Below are positions 1-9,377 of a stretch of DNA of 64,000 nt, piece by piece. The stretch comes from Roseivirga sp. BDSF3-8 (GTDB taxonomy: Bacteria; Bacteroidota; Bacteroidia; Cytophagales; Cyclobacteriaceae). The stretch covers positions 4,295,001-4,359,000 of the forward strand of contig NZ_JBGNFV010000001.1 in NCBI RefSeq assembly GCF_041449215.1. The letters are read 5' to 3'. The notes beneath the pieces are model-generated. The model was not told where the DNA came from. It worked only from the letters and a program-made list of their open reading frames with translations, and did no database searches. The number at the start of each line of letters is the position of its first letter. Position 1 is the first letter of the stretch. The translations under genes were made by a program, and so were the position numbers.

Positions 1-343
1 GTATGAAGTCAACTAGATAATAGCTGGCCGGGCATATTGTTTGCGGCAAAACATGGCAAAGAACCTTGAATCAAATGGGGGAAAGGTGGCGCTTGGAAGC
101 AAAATATATATGAAGAAACAGGTAAAAGATGAACCAGAAATGGATGAAAAAGTATGTCAGCTAAAATTAAACCTGTGTCCTTTTTACTCTATCTAAGAAA
201 CGGAATATCAATTTTTTGTCTAATTCAGGTTTATTTTTTTCTAAAAAATATACATTTTAAATCAATTGTTTTTATTTTGACAGCTTATAAGCGGAAGCCG
301 AAAAGCTTAACAGAGTAGGCACTATGAAAAACCAAAAACTGAG
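1..343. other. Intergenic leader region, no gene seen
   Basis: All three forward frames hit stops within the first 20 bases, so no gene runs in from the left on this strand, and I see no convincing reverse gene. The last 150 bases are very AT-rich and precede the small peptide gene at 344, so they probably hold its promoter and leader. A 7-codon ATG frame at 324 ends over the start of the peptide gene and is not considered real. Confidence 0.5.
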
Positions 344-559
344 ATGAAAAAGAAACTTAACCTGGAGTCTCTTGAAGTAAAAAGCTTTGTAACTAAAACT
401 GAAGAAACTACTAAAACAGCCGTAGGTGGTTTCGATTATGGTACTGGTAACCAGATTTGCTCTGTTGAGCCTGAGTTCTGTAACTGGACTTATAACCGCT
501 GGTGTGTTTCTAACGGTCAGTGTGATACATACGGAGCATTCTGCACCGCTCCTTACTAA
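344..559 (+). CDS. Lanthipeptide-type (pinensin-like) precursor peptide
   Basis: This 71-residue peptide starts with a Lys-rich stretch followed by LNLESLEVKSFVT. That leader strongly resembles those of Bacteroidota class I lanthipeptide precursors of the pinensin family (family knowledge, from memory). A Gly-Gly at about residues 28-29 (TAVGG) could be the leader cleavage site. The remaining ~42 residues hold five Cys spread among Ser/Thr (QIC, EFC, RWC, GQC, AFC), as expected for lanthionine ring formation. No LanB/LanC dehydratase or cyclase, protease or transporter lies in the window, so the modifying enzymes would have to be to the left or elsewhere. It has its own strong terminator. It could instead be a disulfide-rich secreted peptide. 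Confidence 0.7.
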   Translation: MKKKLNLESLEVKSFVTKTEETTKTAVGGFDYGTGNQICSVEPEFCNWTYNRWCVSNGQCDTYGAFCTAPY

Positions 560-583
560 TTAGGAATATCGGAAATAATTTTG

Positions 584-616
584 AAGCAGCCTGCTCACAA
601 GCAGGCTGCTTTTTTT
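584..616. terminator. Bidirectional rho-independent terminator
   Basis: An 11-bp GC-rich stem (AAGCAGCCTGC paired with GCAGGCTGCTT) with a 6-base loop is followed by a seven-T run on the plus strand. It ends the peptide gene and also lies just beyond the stop of the minus-strand dehydrogenase E2 gene at 622. Confidence 0.85.
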
Positions 617-621
617 GCTTT

Positions 622-2082
622 TCAGGCACCCAGTAGTGCCGCATATGGGTCTTCCAACGCCTGGCAAATCCACCGTAAAAAGCGTGCACCTGCTGCTCCG
701 TCGATAATGCGGTGGTCGTAACTCAGGCTCAGTGGCAGTACCTGTTTCGGCTCAAAGGTCTCTCCGTTATAAACGGGCTTTATTTCTGCACGGGCCACGC
801 CCAGTATGGCTACCTGGGGGCTATATACGATGGGGGTGAAGTTAGTGCCGCCTATACCGCCCAGGTTAGATATGGTAAAGTTACCCCCGAGCATGTCATC
901 AGGAGCCAGCTTGCCATCCCGGGCCTTTTCTGCCAGCCTGGTGATTTCTACAGATAGTTCAATCATATTCTTGCGGTCTGCATGCCGCACGACTGGCACT
1001 AAAAGCCCCTGTTCAGTATCCGCTGCGATGCCTATATGAACGTACTTCTTATAAACGACTTCTTCGTTTTCCATGTCCACGCTAGCGTTAAACTCAGGAA
1101 ATTTTCTCAAGGCATTGGCTACTATTTTGGTAAGTATGGCCGTAACGGTCAGCTTACCGCCCGCCTCCTCGGCTTTTTCACTATGCTCCTGCCGGTAGGC
1201 CTCTATATCGGTAATATCTGCCTCGTCAAACTGGGTTACATGAGGTATGGTCTGCCATGCGCTGGTGGTATTCAGCGCGGTAGCCTTGCGTATGCCTGAA
1301 AGAGGTTTTCTTTCGGTGTCCCCCCATTTACTAAAGTCAGGGAGGGATGATGAGGTCGGAGTTTTGTCGCCACCGCCGCCTTTTTTGCCGGCGGCTTTTT
1401 CCACATCTTCTGAGGTAATGCGACCCTCGGGCCCGGTGCCTTCCACTGTAGTGAGGTCTACTCCCTGCTCCCGTGCCTGCCGGCGTACGCCCGGCGCTGC
1501 AGGGATGCCATCGTCTTCATTATCATCTTCTTTTACCTCATTATCTTTTTCCTCTCCATTACGGCTTTCGTTTTCATCCTGTCGGGGCCCGTCCCCATGG
1601 TATTTGTCCTTCTTCTTTTCTTCCGTGTCGTCTTTTTCAGCTTTGGTTTCTTTTTGCTTTTCGTCTTCTTCAGTCTTTTCGCTCTCTTCCTCACTTTCTT
1701 TTACCTCAGCCTCATCATCGTCAGTGTCAGTTTCGTCCTCTTCATCTTTGCTATCATCTTCCTTAGCCTCTTTACTTTCCTGCTCCTCCTCTTCAGCTTC
1801 TTTACCGGATTCGTCCTTTTTACTCTCCTCGTCATCTTCTTCTCCTTCCTCTTCTACCAGCAGGATGACGTCACCCACCTGCAGCTCGTCACCTTCGCTT
1901 ATTTTAATCTCCGTGACCTTACCGCTGTGCGTCGAGGGCACTTCTACGGAGGCCTTGTCTGTTTCCACGACTATGATGGATTCCTCTTCCTGTATGGTAT
2001 CGCCTTCTGATACCAGTATTTCTGCGACTGTGGCGGTATCTGCTCCTTCGGATATCTGAGGTACTTTTACTTCTGTAGGCAT
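622..2082 (-). CDS. pdhC: Pyruvate dehydrogenase E2 (dihydrolipoamide acetyltransferase)
   Basis: This subunit transfers the acetyl group from lipoate to CoA. I start it at MPTEVKVPQ (2082), because the longer frame to 2163 would overlap the end of E1 by 41 bases and the lipoyl domain begins exactly there. That gives 486 residues: one lipoyl domain (1-76, lipoylated Lys43 in ETDKAS), a ~115-residue linker made almost only of Glu, Asp, Lys and Ser (77-191), a peripheral subunit-binding domain (193-230), and the catalytic domain with the DHRIIDG motif near 456-462. It lies 40 bases downstream of E1, so the two are co-transcribed; no E3 gene is in the window. The highly charged linker replaces the usual Ala/Pro-rich one. 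Confidence 0.95.
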   Translation of the reverse strand: MPTEVKVPQISEGADTATVAEILVSEGDTIQEEESIIVVETDKASVEVPSTHSGKVTEIKISEGDELQVGDVILLVEEEGEEDDEESKKDESGKEAEEEEQESKEAKEDDSKDEEDETDTDDDEAEVKESEEESEKTEEDEKQKETKAEKDDTEEKKKDKYHGDGPRQDENESRNGEEKDNEVKEDDNEDDGIPAAPGVRRQAREQGVDLTTVEGTGPEGRITSEDVEKAAGKKGGGGDKTPTSSSLPDFSKWGDTERKPLSGIRKATALNTTSAWQTIPHVTQFDEADITDIEAYRQEHSEKAEEAGGKLTVTAILTKIVANALRKFPEFNASVDMENEEVVYKKYVHIGIAADTEQGLLVPVVRHADRKNMIELSVEITRLAEKARDGKLAPDDMLGGNFTISNLGGIGGTNFTPIVYSPQVAILGVARAEIKPVYNGETFEPKQVLPLSLSYDHRIIDGAAGARFLRWICQALEDPYAALLGA

Positions 2083-2122
2083 ATTTGGTTTGGTTGTGAG
2101 GTAGTCAATTAGTTTAGCAGGA

Positions 2123-4786
2123 TCAGGCTGTGCGGGGGTTAGGTTTGTCTGGAGCCATATCAAGGTTGTCCGCTGCCTTAACCAGTTCTTCCGGTTCCAT
2201 GTCTCCGTTTCGGGTTAGTGCATATAGGGTGGCATATATGATATGGCGGTGGTCTACTTCGAAGAAGTCGCGCAGTGCGGCTACGGTATCGCTTCTGCCG
2301 AAGCCATCTGTACCAAGTACGGTGAGGTGGTTCGGAAACCACTGGGCCACGGAGGCAGGGAGGGCTTTTACATAGTCTGAGGCGGCTACAAACACGCCTT
2401 CTTCATCCTGCAGGCACTTCTGAATGTGGTTTGGCTCCATTTCTCTGGCCATCACCCGTCTGTTTTCCCGTTCTGCATCGATAGCATCATCATACAGGGC
2501 TTTGTAGCTGGTGATGCTCCACACATCTGTGGCTACGCCATATTCTTCTTCCAGCACGTGGGCGGCCTTTTGTACTTCCTGCATAATGGCCCCGCTGCCA
2601 AACAGGTGGGCCCGCCGCTTTTTATTTTCAGAGGAAGTGGCACGGTAGCGGTAGAGGCCTTTGAGTATGCCTTCTTCCACGCCTTCGGGCATCTCGGGCA
2701 TAGGCCTATTGGCATTGGTGACGGTGAGGTAGTAAAAGGTGTCTTGCTTTTGGATATACATTTTTTTGATGCCTTCACGTACGATGACTGCCAATTCAAA
2801 AGCAAATGCCGGATCGTACGCATGTAGATTGGGGTAGGCCATGGCATAGAGGTGGCTGTTGCCATCCTGGTGCTGCAGTCCTTCACCGGATAGACTGGTA
2901 CGTCCGGAAATACCTCCAATAAGGAAGCCTTTGGCACCTGCATCGGCGGCGGCCCAAATAAGGTCGCCGGTACGCTGGAAGCCAAACATGGAGTAGAAGA
3001 AATAGAAGGGGATGGTATTGATGCCATGGGTGAGGTAGGCAGTGCCGGCAGCGATGAAGCTGCTCATACAGCCGGATTCGGTAATGCCTTCTTCGAGTAT
3101 TGCGCCTTCTTCGGATTCTTTATAATAGAGCAGGCTGTCTTTGTCCACTGGCTCATACTGTTGACCATGGGGAGCGTAGATGCCTACTTTTCTGAAAAGG
3201 GACTCCATACCAAAGGTGCGGGACTCATCAGGAATGATAGGAACGATGAGATCAGCAAAGTCCTCTTGCTTTAGCAGCTTAGTCACTATTTGTACCATGG
3301 CCCCGGTAGTGTTGGCCTCTGAGTCTCCGGAGCCTTGCAGTAAGTCTTCGAACACTGAATTGTCGGGTTCCGGAAGCTTTTCGCTATTATCTTTCCGTAC
3401 AGGAAATGCGCCGCCTGCTTCCTCCCGCTTTTTCATCAGGTATTGATGCTCGGCACTGTCCTTTTCAGGTCTTACAAAAGGCAGGTCGTCAAGGTCTTCG
3501 TCGGCAAGGGGCACCTGAAAGCGGTCGCGGAATTGCTTGAGGGCATCGTCTTTCAGTTTTTTGGTTTTGTGGGTGACATTGCTTGCCTCGCCGGATTCGC
3601 CCTGGCCGTAGCCCTTCACGGTCTGGGCTAGTATTACTGTAGGTCCTTCTGTATACTTCATGGCCTGCTTATAGGCCTGGTAGACTTTTATTGGATCGTG
3701 ACCTCCGCGGCGCATGGCTTTAATGTCTTCGTCGGTAAGGTTTTCTGCAAGCTTTTGCAGTTCCGGATCCTGCCCAAAGAGGTGCTCGCGTATGTAGGTT
3801 CCATCCTCGTAGGCATATTTCTGTAACTGACCGTCGGGCACTTCTGTGAGGTGCTTTATTAGCTTTCCGGATGTGTCTTTTTGAAATAGCTTGTCCCACT
3901 CACTGGCCCAGAGTACTTTGACTACATTCCAGCCTGCTCCGCGAAATAGGCCTTCCAGTTCCTGCACCACTTTAGTGTTGCCGCGTACGGGTCCGTCGAG
4001 GCGCTGCAGGTTGCAGTTTACAACAAAGATGAGGTTGCCCAGCTTTTCACGTCCGGCCAGGGCGATGGCGCCTGTGGCTTCCGGCTCGTCCATTTCGCCA
4101 TCACCGAGGAAGGCCCATATCTTCTTAGCATCGTGGTCCTTTAAGCCTCTTTTGCACAGGTATTTGTTGAAGCGCGCCTGGTAAATAGCCATGATAGGCC
4201 CGAGTCCCATAGATACGGTGGGGTAGGTCCAGAATTCCGGCATAAGCCGCGGGTGCGGGTAGGAGGTGAGTCCGCCTTCGGGCAGTAGTTCCCGGCGGAA
4301 GTTTTCCAGCATCTGGTCGTCAAAGCGGCCTTCCACATAAGCCCGTGCATAGACGCCGGGGGAGGCATGGCCCTGAAAATAGACCATATCGCTAAGCCCC
4401 GCTTCATCTACCCGGAAGAAGTGATTAAACCCTACCTCGAACAGGTTGGCGGCCGAGGCATAGGTGGAAATATGTCCGCCGATGCCTTTTTCTTTTTGAT
4501 TGGCTTTCATTACCATGGCCATGGCATTCCAGCGGATCATGCCTGTGATCTTTTCCTCCAGATCAAGGTCGCCAGGGTACTCATCTTCCTGGTCAGGAGC
4601 AATGGTATTGATATAGGGCGTCTGAAGGGCCGGAGGGGCTATGCCCCGGGTACGGGCGTGTTGCAGAAGCAGATCGAGCAGTTCGGAGGCACGTTCTTCA
4701 GACTCATGATCAATGACCCACTTTAGTGAGTCGAGCCATTCTTTATTCTCTATTGCTTTGGTATCGGTTTCTTTTTTTTCAGCCAT
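2123..4786 (-). CDS. aceE: Pyruvate dehydrogenase E1, homodimeric AceE type
   Basis: This is the thiamine-diphosphate enzyme that decarboxylates pyruvate and reductively acetylates the lipoyl group of E2. At 887 residues it matches the single-chain homodimeric AceE type rather than the alpha/beta type. The ThDP/Mg motif GDGEMDE is at 228-234, with a downstream Asn about 30 residues later (VVNCN). Conserved [13 protein letters not shown] surrounds residue 140, and transketolase-like central and C-terminal domains follow. It is the first gene of an E1-E2 pair on the minus strand, the usual arrangement for this enzyme type. Confidence 0.96.
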   Translation of the reverse strand: MAEKKETDTKAIENKEWLDSLKWVIDHESEERASELLDLLLQHARTRGIAPPALQTPYINTIAPDQEDEYPGDLDLEEKITGMIRWNAMAMVMKANQKEKGIGGHISTYASAANLFEVGFNHFFRVDEAGLSDMVYFQGHASPGVYARAYVEGRFDDQMLENFRRELLPEGGLTSYPHPRLMPEFWTYPTVSMGLGPIMAIYQARFNKYLCKRGLKDHDAKKIWAFLGDGEMDEPEATGAIALAGREKLGNLIFVVNCNLQRLDGPVRGNTKVVQELEGLFRGAGWNVVKVLWASEWDKLFQKDTSGKLIKHLTEVPDGQLQKYAYEDGTYIREHLFGQDPELQKLAENLTDEDIKAMRRGGHDPIKVYQAYKQAMKYTEGPTVILAQTVKGYGQGESGEASNVTHKTKKLKDDALKQFRDRFQVPLADEDLDDLPFVRPEKDSAEHQYLMKKREEAGGAFPVRKDNSEKLPEPDNSVFEDLLQGSGDSEANTTGAMVQIVTKLLKQEDFADLIVPIIPDESRTFGMESLFRKVGIYAPHGQQYEPVDKDSLLYYKESEEGAILEEGITESGCMSSFIAAGTAYLTHGINTIPFYFFYSMFGFQRTGDLIWAAADAGAKGFLIGGISGRTSLSGEGLQHQDGNSHLYAMAYPNLHAYDPAFAFELAVIVREGIKKMYIQKQDTFYYLTVTNANRPMPEMPEGVEEGILKGLYRYRATSSENKKRRAHLFGSGAIMQEVQKAAHVLEEEYGVATDVWSITSYKALYDDAIDAERENRRVMAREMEPNHIQKCLQDEEGVFVAASDYVKALPASVAQWFPNHLTVLGTDGFGRSDTVAALRDFFEVDHRHIIYATLYALTRNGDMEPEELVKAADNLDMAPDKPNPRTA

Positions 4787-4977
4787 TGGAGGGTTCGGGT
4801 CTTTATAAGATAGCTAGGGGCTTACAGGTTTAGCCCCTTCCATCATACAAGACGCCAGTCTCCTATTTGTTTATGTAACTGATTGCTTATTAATGGATTA
4901 AATATTAGTTGGGAAAAAGTATAATTCCGGCAGGTGGCCTCTTTAAGAAAAGGAAGGGAACGTAAAAGGGGCTGCCA

Positions 4978-5012
4978 CAAAAAGAAAGAGGCTGCCTTTT
5001 GAGACAGCCTCT
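4978..5012 (-). terminator. Terminator of the BASS transporter gene
   Basis: A perfect 8-bp stem (AGAGGCTG with CAGCCTCT) lies 31 bases beyond the stop of the minus-strand gene at 5043. On the minus strand it is followed by TTTCTTTTT. Confidence 0.75.
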
Positions 5013-5042
5013 TATTGATTCTAACCTTTGGGGTAAATACTC

Positions 5043-5927
5043 TCAGGATTTAACCAGCTGTTTTTCTTCCTTACTCTTCTTATTTCCCAGGAAGATAATG
5101 ACACCGGCAGTAAAGAACATGATAAGGCTATAGATGGCGGGAGGAATGGCCATTTGGGAGTTGCCAATGATGGTGGCGGCAATGGCTATGCCGAGGGTGC
5201 CGTTTTGAATGCCTGTTTCTATTGAGATAGTGGTGCTCTGGCGACTATTGAGCCTGAGGATGCGAGAACCGAAGTAGCCGATGGCGAGCATGACAAGATT
5301 GAGGCTGAGGGCGACCGGGCCGGCTTCTACAAAAAAGCCTATTACATTGGCTCTTTCTTTCAGTATGGCGGCGAAAATAATAGCTACTAGTAATATCGCG
5401 GACATAACTCTTACCGGTCTCTCCATTCGCCCGGCAAAGCGTACGGACCTGCTCCTAATCAGCATGCCTATGGCTACGGGAATTAGGGTGATAATAAGTA
5501 CACTGAGCACGGTCTTAAGTACATCCAGTTGCTGCTCCTGGCCGGTGGGGATGAACTCCACTATGGCAAAATTAACGATGAGTGGAATAGTGATAACTGC
5601 TAATAATGATGAAAATGCCGTGAGTGTAATAGAGAGGGCGGTATCACCTTTTGCGAGGTGGGCAATAAGGTTGCTGGTGGCCCCACCGGGACAGGCGGCG
5701 AGTATCATGATGCCTACGGCGAGTTCTGCCTCAAGATTCCAGGCTTTACATAGTAAGTAGGCTACGAGGGGTAATAAGACTAACTGACACAACAGGCCGG
5801 CGGTAGCGGCCTTCGGATACAGGAATATACGCTTAAAATCGGCAGGCGTAAGGGAGAGCCCCATACCGAGCATGATGATGCCCAGTGCCAGAGGTAATAG
5901 TACGGCGGTAAGAATGCTGGATTCCAT
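5043..5927 (-). CDS. Bile acid:sodium symporter (BASS) family transporter
   Basis: A 294-residue very hydrophobic protein with about nine to ten membrane segments, in keeping with the BASS/SBF fold that couples sodium to uptake of an organic anion. The stretch ILAACPGGATSNLIAHLAKGD matches the conserved crossing-loop region of the family, and ETGIQNGTLG near residue 240 matches the second crossing motif. The substrate cannot be predicted; members carry bile acids, pantothenate, pyruvate or other organic acids. It stands alone with its own terminator, and an AraC gene lies upstream in the same direction about 210 bases away. Confidence 0.88.
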   Translation of the reverse strand: MESSILTAVLLPLALGIIMLGMGLSLTPADFKRIFLYPKAATAGLLCQLVLLPLVAYLLCKAWNLEAELAVGIMILAACPGGATSNLIAHLAKGDTALSITLTAFSSLLAVITIPLIVNFAIVEFIPTGQEQQLDVLKTVLSVLIITLIPVAIGMLIRSRSVRFAGRMERPVRVMSAILLVAIIFAAILKERANVIGFFVEAGPVALSLNLVMLAIGYFGSRILRLNSRQSTTISIETGIQNGTLGIAIAATIIGNSQMAIPPAIYSLIMFFTAGVIIFLGNKKSKEEKQLVKS

Positions 5928-6140
5928 AGTGGTTGTATCAATTTTTCCCCTAAAAGTAGGAAATTATTCATATCCAATACCGGGTAATATGGCGTGTAGT
6001 ACTTACATGGGCAGTAGGAAAGTGACAATTGATGTCAATCTCTGAATAGGGCTTTTAAATTGTCAGTTATTAATGGTGAATTGTTAATTAGTGTCAATTC
6101 CTGATTAGTGTTGACCATTTTTACTAATAATTAACCACTA

Positions 6141-7052
6141 TCAATTAAACCTATCGCGGTATTCCGCCGGACTTAGCTTCTTATAGCGTTTGAAGAGTTT
6201 ACTGAAGTGGGAGTAGTTATTAAAACCACAGTCATAGTAAATTTCTTTTAACTGCTCTGAAGGATTTTCTCTGATAAGACGGGCAGCAGCTTCTATTTTT
6301 TCCTGATTAATAAACTCCAGGGGGCTAAGGCCGAATTCGTTTTTAAAGCAGCGAAAAAAGTGTGAACTGCTCATACAGGCTTTTTCACTAAGAGTATCCA
6401 CATCAAATTGCTGCGAAATATTATTTCTGATAAACTCCACCACGTTCGCAAGCCTCACATCTGTATCAGATTTGTGCTGCGGGTTATCCAGGCTGCGGAG
6501 GCTTCTGGCCTGTACCAGGCGTACGATAAGCTCCTGCAGCAGCAGATCCACGAAAAAGTCCTTGGCAGGATTATTCTCCATAAAGATGAACACCAGCCGG
6601 TTAATTATCTGATGGAAAGCCTCTGAATTAGTAAAGCGGAGATTGCTCAGGTTATAATCGAGCAGAGGTAGCCGTTCCGATTGGCGGGATTCGTTAAGCC
6701 TGTCCAGTACATTCGAAAACTTACCCTGGTCTATTGTTAGGGCCGTGCACTGGGTGGGCGTGTTCTCCGTCGCATCCGGAAAGGTGATATTCATATTTTC
6801 GTAGGCGGGCATCACGACTGACTCACCGGGGAGAAAATCAAACTGATCATAATCACGGATATTCATGATCTTACGGCCCTTGATCATACTGGCTATTACG
6901 GGGGCAGAAAACTCCAGGTTTACATTCTGAACCTCCCGGCTGGTTTCAAAAATGTGCAATTCTGCCTGGTTTACGGTGAAGCTGGTGCGGTTTTCTACCA
7001 GGGACTGCAGAGACCTGGTCTTATCAAATTTACCGGGTAGGATAATTGACAT
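6141..7052 (-). CDS. AraC-family transcriptional regulator
   Basis: A 303-residue regulator. The first ~190 residues resemble the AraC_N ligand-sensing domain, and the C-terminal ~100 residues carry the double helix-turn-helix (VDTLSEKACMSSSHFFRCFKNEFG, then CGFNNYSHFSKLFKRY). It is transcribed divergently from the aldehyde dehydrogenase at 7272 across a 219-base gap. The AraC / aldehyde dehydrogenase / DUF779 grouping recurs in other bacteria (recalled), so it probably activates that operon in response to an aldehyde or alcohol. The BASS gene downstream could also be a target. Confidence 0.9.
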   Translation of the reverse strand: MSIILPGKFDKTRSLQSLVENRTSFTVNQAELHIFETSREVQNVNLEFSAPVIASMIKGRKIMNIRDYDQFDFLPGESVVMPAYENMNITFPDATENTPTQCTALTIDQGKFSNVLDRLNESRQSERLPLLDYNLSNLRFTNSEAFHQIINRLVFIFMENNPAKDFFVDLLLQELIVRLVQARSLRSLDNPQHKSDTDVRLANVVEFIRNNISQQFDVDTLSEKACMSSSHFFRCFKNEFGLSPLEFINQEKIEAAARLIRENPSEQLKEIYYDCGFNNYSHFSKLFKRYKKLSPAEYRDRFN

Positions 7053-7173
7053 ATAAATTTTGGGTAAGTGCCTGTTCTAAAAAATATTCACCTGAATTAA
7101 TATACTAATTTATATGGTTTTATTAACCAATCCTCTCATAAGCAAAATATTGATATGATCGCGCATTTGAATG

Positions 7174-7185
7174 ATACGATCGTAT
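7174..7185. promoter_or_regulatory. Palindrome between AraC gene and aldehyde dehydrogenase
   Basis: The perfect 12-base palindrome ATACGATCGTAT lies 87 bases upstream of the dehydrogenase start and 122 upstream of the AraC start. Its central position in a divergent promoter region suggests an operator. AraC proteins usually prefer direct repeats, so the binding protein is uncertain. Confidence 0.35.
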
Positions 7186-7271
7186 AAGCCAAATGGGTTT
7201 TCAATAGGTAAATTGAATCTGATTGAAACAGTTCTAAAGTTCTTTTTAAACTCATAAACCCTTCATACTAC

Positions 7272-8795
7272 ATGGATACAGCCATTGAAACCCAAAAATC
7301 GACGATCCAAAAACCAAAATTCAAGGACCAATACGAGAACTTTATAGGCGGAGAATGGGTGCCCCCCACCAACGGTGAGTATTTTGACAATATCTCACCT
7401 GTAGACGGTGCTGCATTTACCCGCATTCCCCGCTCTACCAAAGAAGATATAGATAAAGCCGTCACAGCAGCCTGGAAGGCAGCCAAAACCTGGAACAGAA
7501 CATCGGCCACAGATCGCTCCAATATATTGCTGAAAATAGCTGATATCATGGAGAAGAATGCCGACCAACTGGCCAAAATAGAAACCTGGGATAATGGTAA
7601 GGCTGTTCGTGAAACCAAAGCGGCAGATATACCTTTGGCCATAGATCACTTCAGGTATTTTGCCGGAGTGATCAGGGCTGAAGAGGGAAGCATGAGCGAG
7701 CTTGACAGCACTACTGTTTGCATTAATGTAAAGGAGCCGCTAGGTGTAGTAGGCCAGATTATCCCCTGGAACTTCCCCATCCTTATGGCGGCATGGAAAG
7801 TAGCTCCGGCGCTGGCCGCAGGCAACTGTATCGTACTTAAGCCCGCTGAGCAGACACCAGTAGGCATTCTGCTCCTGGCCGAGATGATACAGGATGTATT
7901 GCCTGCCGGCGTACTCAATATTGTAAATGGGTTTGGCGTGGAGGCAGGCAAGCCACTTGCCTCGCACCCTGACATATGCAAAGTAGCCTTTACGGGGGAG
8001 ACCACCACAGGCCAGCTTATCATGCAGTATGCCTCTAAAAACATCATACCTGTTACGCTTGAGCTGGGCGGCAAATCACCAAATGTCTTCTTTGAAAGCG
8101 TAATGATGCACGATGATGAGTACCTGGACAAAGCGGTAGAGGGTGCCGTTATGTTTGCACTGAATCAGGGCGAGGTTTGTACCTGTCCCTCACGTATGCT
8201 GGTGCAGGAAAGCATCTATGATCGCTTCATGGAAAAGGTAATTGCCCGAACTGAAGCCATCAAAATGGGTCACCCTTTGGAAGACGACACCATGATGGGG
8301 GCCCAGGCTTCTAATGATCAGTATGAGAAAATTCTCAATTACATTAATATTGGTAAAGAAGAAGGCTGTGAGGTACTTGCAGGCGGTGGCGCTGCCGCAG
8401 TGGACGGACTGAGCAGTGGCTACTACGTTAAGCCTACGATCCTGAAGGGTAATAATAAAATGCGGGTATTCCAGGAGGAGATATTCGGACCTGTAGTGTG
8501 CGTGACCACCTTTAAGGATGAAGCAGAAGCTATCGAAATAGCGAATGATACTCTATATGGACTTGGCGCCGGTGTATGGACCCGCGATTCACACCAGGCC
8601 TACCAGGTAAGCCGTGAGATTCAGGCAGGCCGCGTATGGGTCAATTGCTACCACCTATACCCCGCACATGCTCCATTCGGTGGCTATAAAAAATCTGGTA
8701 TTGGTCGTGAGAACCACAAAATGATGCTGGACCATTACCGGCAGACGAAAAACATGCTCATCTCGTATGACAAAAATCCTATGGGCTTCTTTTAG
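7272..8795 (+). CDS. NAD-dependent aldehyde dehydrogenase
   Basis: A 507-residue ALDH-superfamily enzyme that oxidises an aldehyde to the carboxylic acid. Seen residues: PWNFP at 165-169, general base Glu264 in LELGGKSP, catalytic Cys303 in NQGEVCTC, and the EEIFGPV segment. Sequence and context (AraC regulator, DUF779 partner) fit the AldA/ExaC-type acetaldehyde or broad-substrate group found in alcohol metabolism. A hairpin with a T-run separates it from the DUF779 gene, so the two may be unequally expressed. Confidence 0.94.
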   Translation: MDTAIETQKSTIQKPKFKDQYENFIGGEWVPPTNGEYFDNISPVDGAAFTRIPRSTKEDIDKAVTAAWKAAKTWNRTSATDRSNILLKIADIMEKNADQLAKIETWDNGKAVRETKAADIPLAIDHFRYFAGVIRAEEGSMSELDSTTVCINVKEPLGVVGQIIPWNFPILMAAWKVAPALAAGNCIVLKPAEQTPVGILLLAEMIQDVLPAGVLNIVNGFGVEAGKPLASHPDICKVAFTGETTTGQLIMQYASKNIIPVTLELGGKSPNVFFESVMMHDDEYLDKAVEGAVMFALNQGEVCTCPSRMLVQESIYDRFMEKVIARTEAIKMGHPLEDDTMMGAQASNDQYEKILNYINIGKEEGCEVLAGGGAAAVDGLSSGYYVKPTILKGNNKMRVFQEEIFGPVVCVTTFKDEAEAIEIANDTLYGLGAGVWTRDSHQAYQVSREIQAGRVWVNCYHLYPAHAPFGGYKKSGIGRENHKMMLDHYRQTKNMLISYDKNPMGFF

Positions 8796-8839
8796 TAAGT
8801 AGCCCCGGGCTTTCCTTTAATCGTTCACACTGACAATCA

Positions 8840-8881
8840 GACTGCCGGGTAGTTTAATAGCTATCCGGCTAGTCTTTTTTT
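8840..8881 (+). terminator. Terminator or attenuator between aldehyde dehydrogenase and DUF779 gene
   Basis: The stem GACTGCCGGGTAG pairs, with one bulge and a mismatch, to CTATCCGGCTAGTC and is followed by seven T. It sits 25 bases before the DUF779 start, so it would reduce read-through. Confidence 0.7.
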
Positions 8882-8906
8882 ACCAACCTGACATAAACCA
8901 ACGATC

Positions 8907-9272
8907 ATGGTACAACGCGTACAAATAACCGACGAAGCCAAAGAGGTAGTGGAAAAGTTGAAAAAGCAGCATGGAGACCTGTTATTTCATCAAAGCGGGG
9001 GCTGCTGCGACGGCTCCTCTCCCATGTGCTATCCGGCTGATGATTTTATGATCGATGATAATGATGTACTGCTCGGACACGTCGCCGGCTGCCCTTTCTA
9101 TATGTCGAAATTCCAATACGAGTACTGGAGGCATACGCAGCTTACTGTAGACATTACCCAGGGTCGCGGCAGCAGCTTCTCAGTGGAGATTCCCCTCGGC
9201 CTCCGCTTCGTCACCAAAAGCCGGCTCTTCACAGAACAGGAAAACGCCTTGCTGGCGGACAGGAGCAATTAG
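8907..9272 (+). CDS. DUF779 family protein, aldehyde dehydrogenase partner
   Basis: A 121-residue soluble protein of the DUF779 family. It carries a cysteine cluster GGCCDGSSPMC (Cys33, Cys34, Cys41) and a further Cys62 in HVAGCPFYMS, typical of this family and suggestive of metal binding. DUF779 genes very often follow aldehyde dehydrogenase genes (recalled), as here, so a role in activity or maturation of the enzyme is inferred. The biochemical function is not established. Confidence 0.88.
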   Translation: MVQRVQITDEAKEVVEKLKKQHGDLLFHQSGGCCDGSSPMCYPADDFMIDDNDVLLGHVAGCPFYMSKFQYEYWRHTQLTVDITQGRGSSFSVEIPLGLRFVTKSRLFTEQENALLADRSN

Positions 9273-9377
9273 GTTGCCTCTCGCAAAGACGCTAAGTCGC
9301 AACGAGTAAGCATAACTGCGGATAGTGAAAAGATCAACGCTAATCAGGGATTAACCATTGAGACCCATTCTCCATTA

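Noticed and set aside
1247-2059. Long plus-strand open frame opposite the E2 gene
   Set aside because: Its Ser-rich translation is the antisense image of the acidic Glu/Asp linker and has no protein character.
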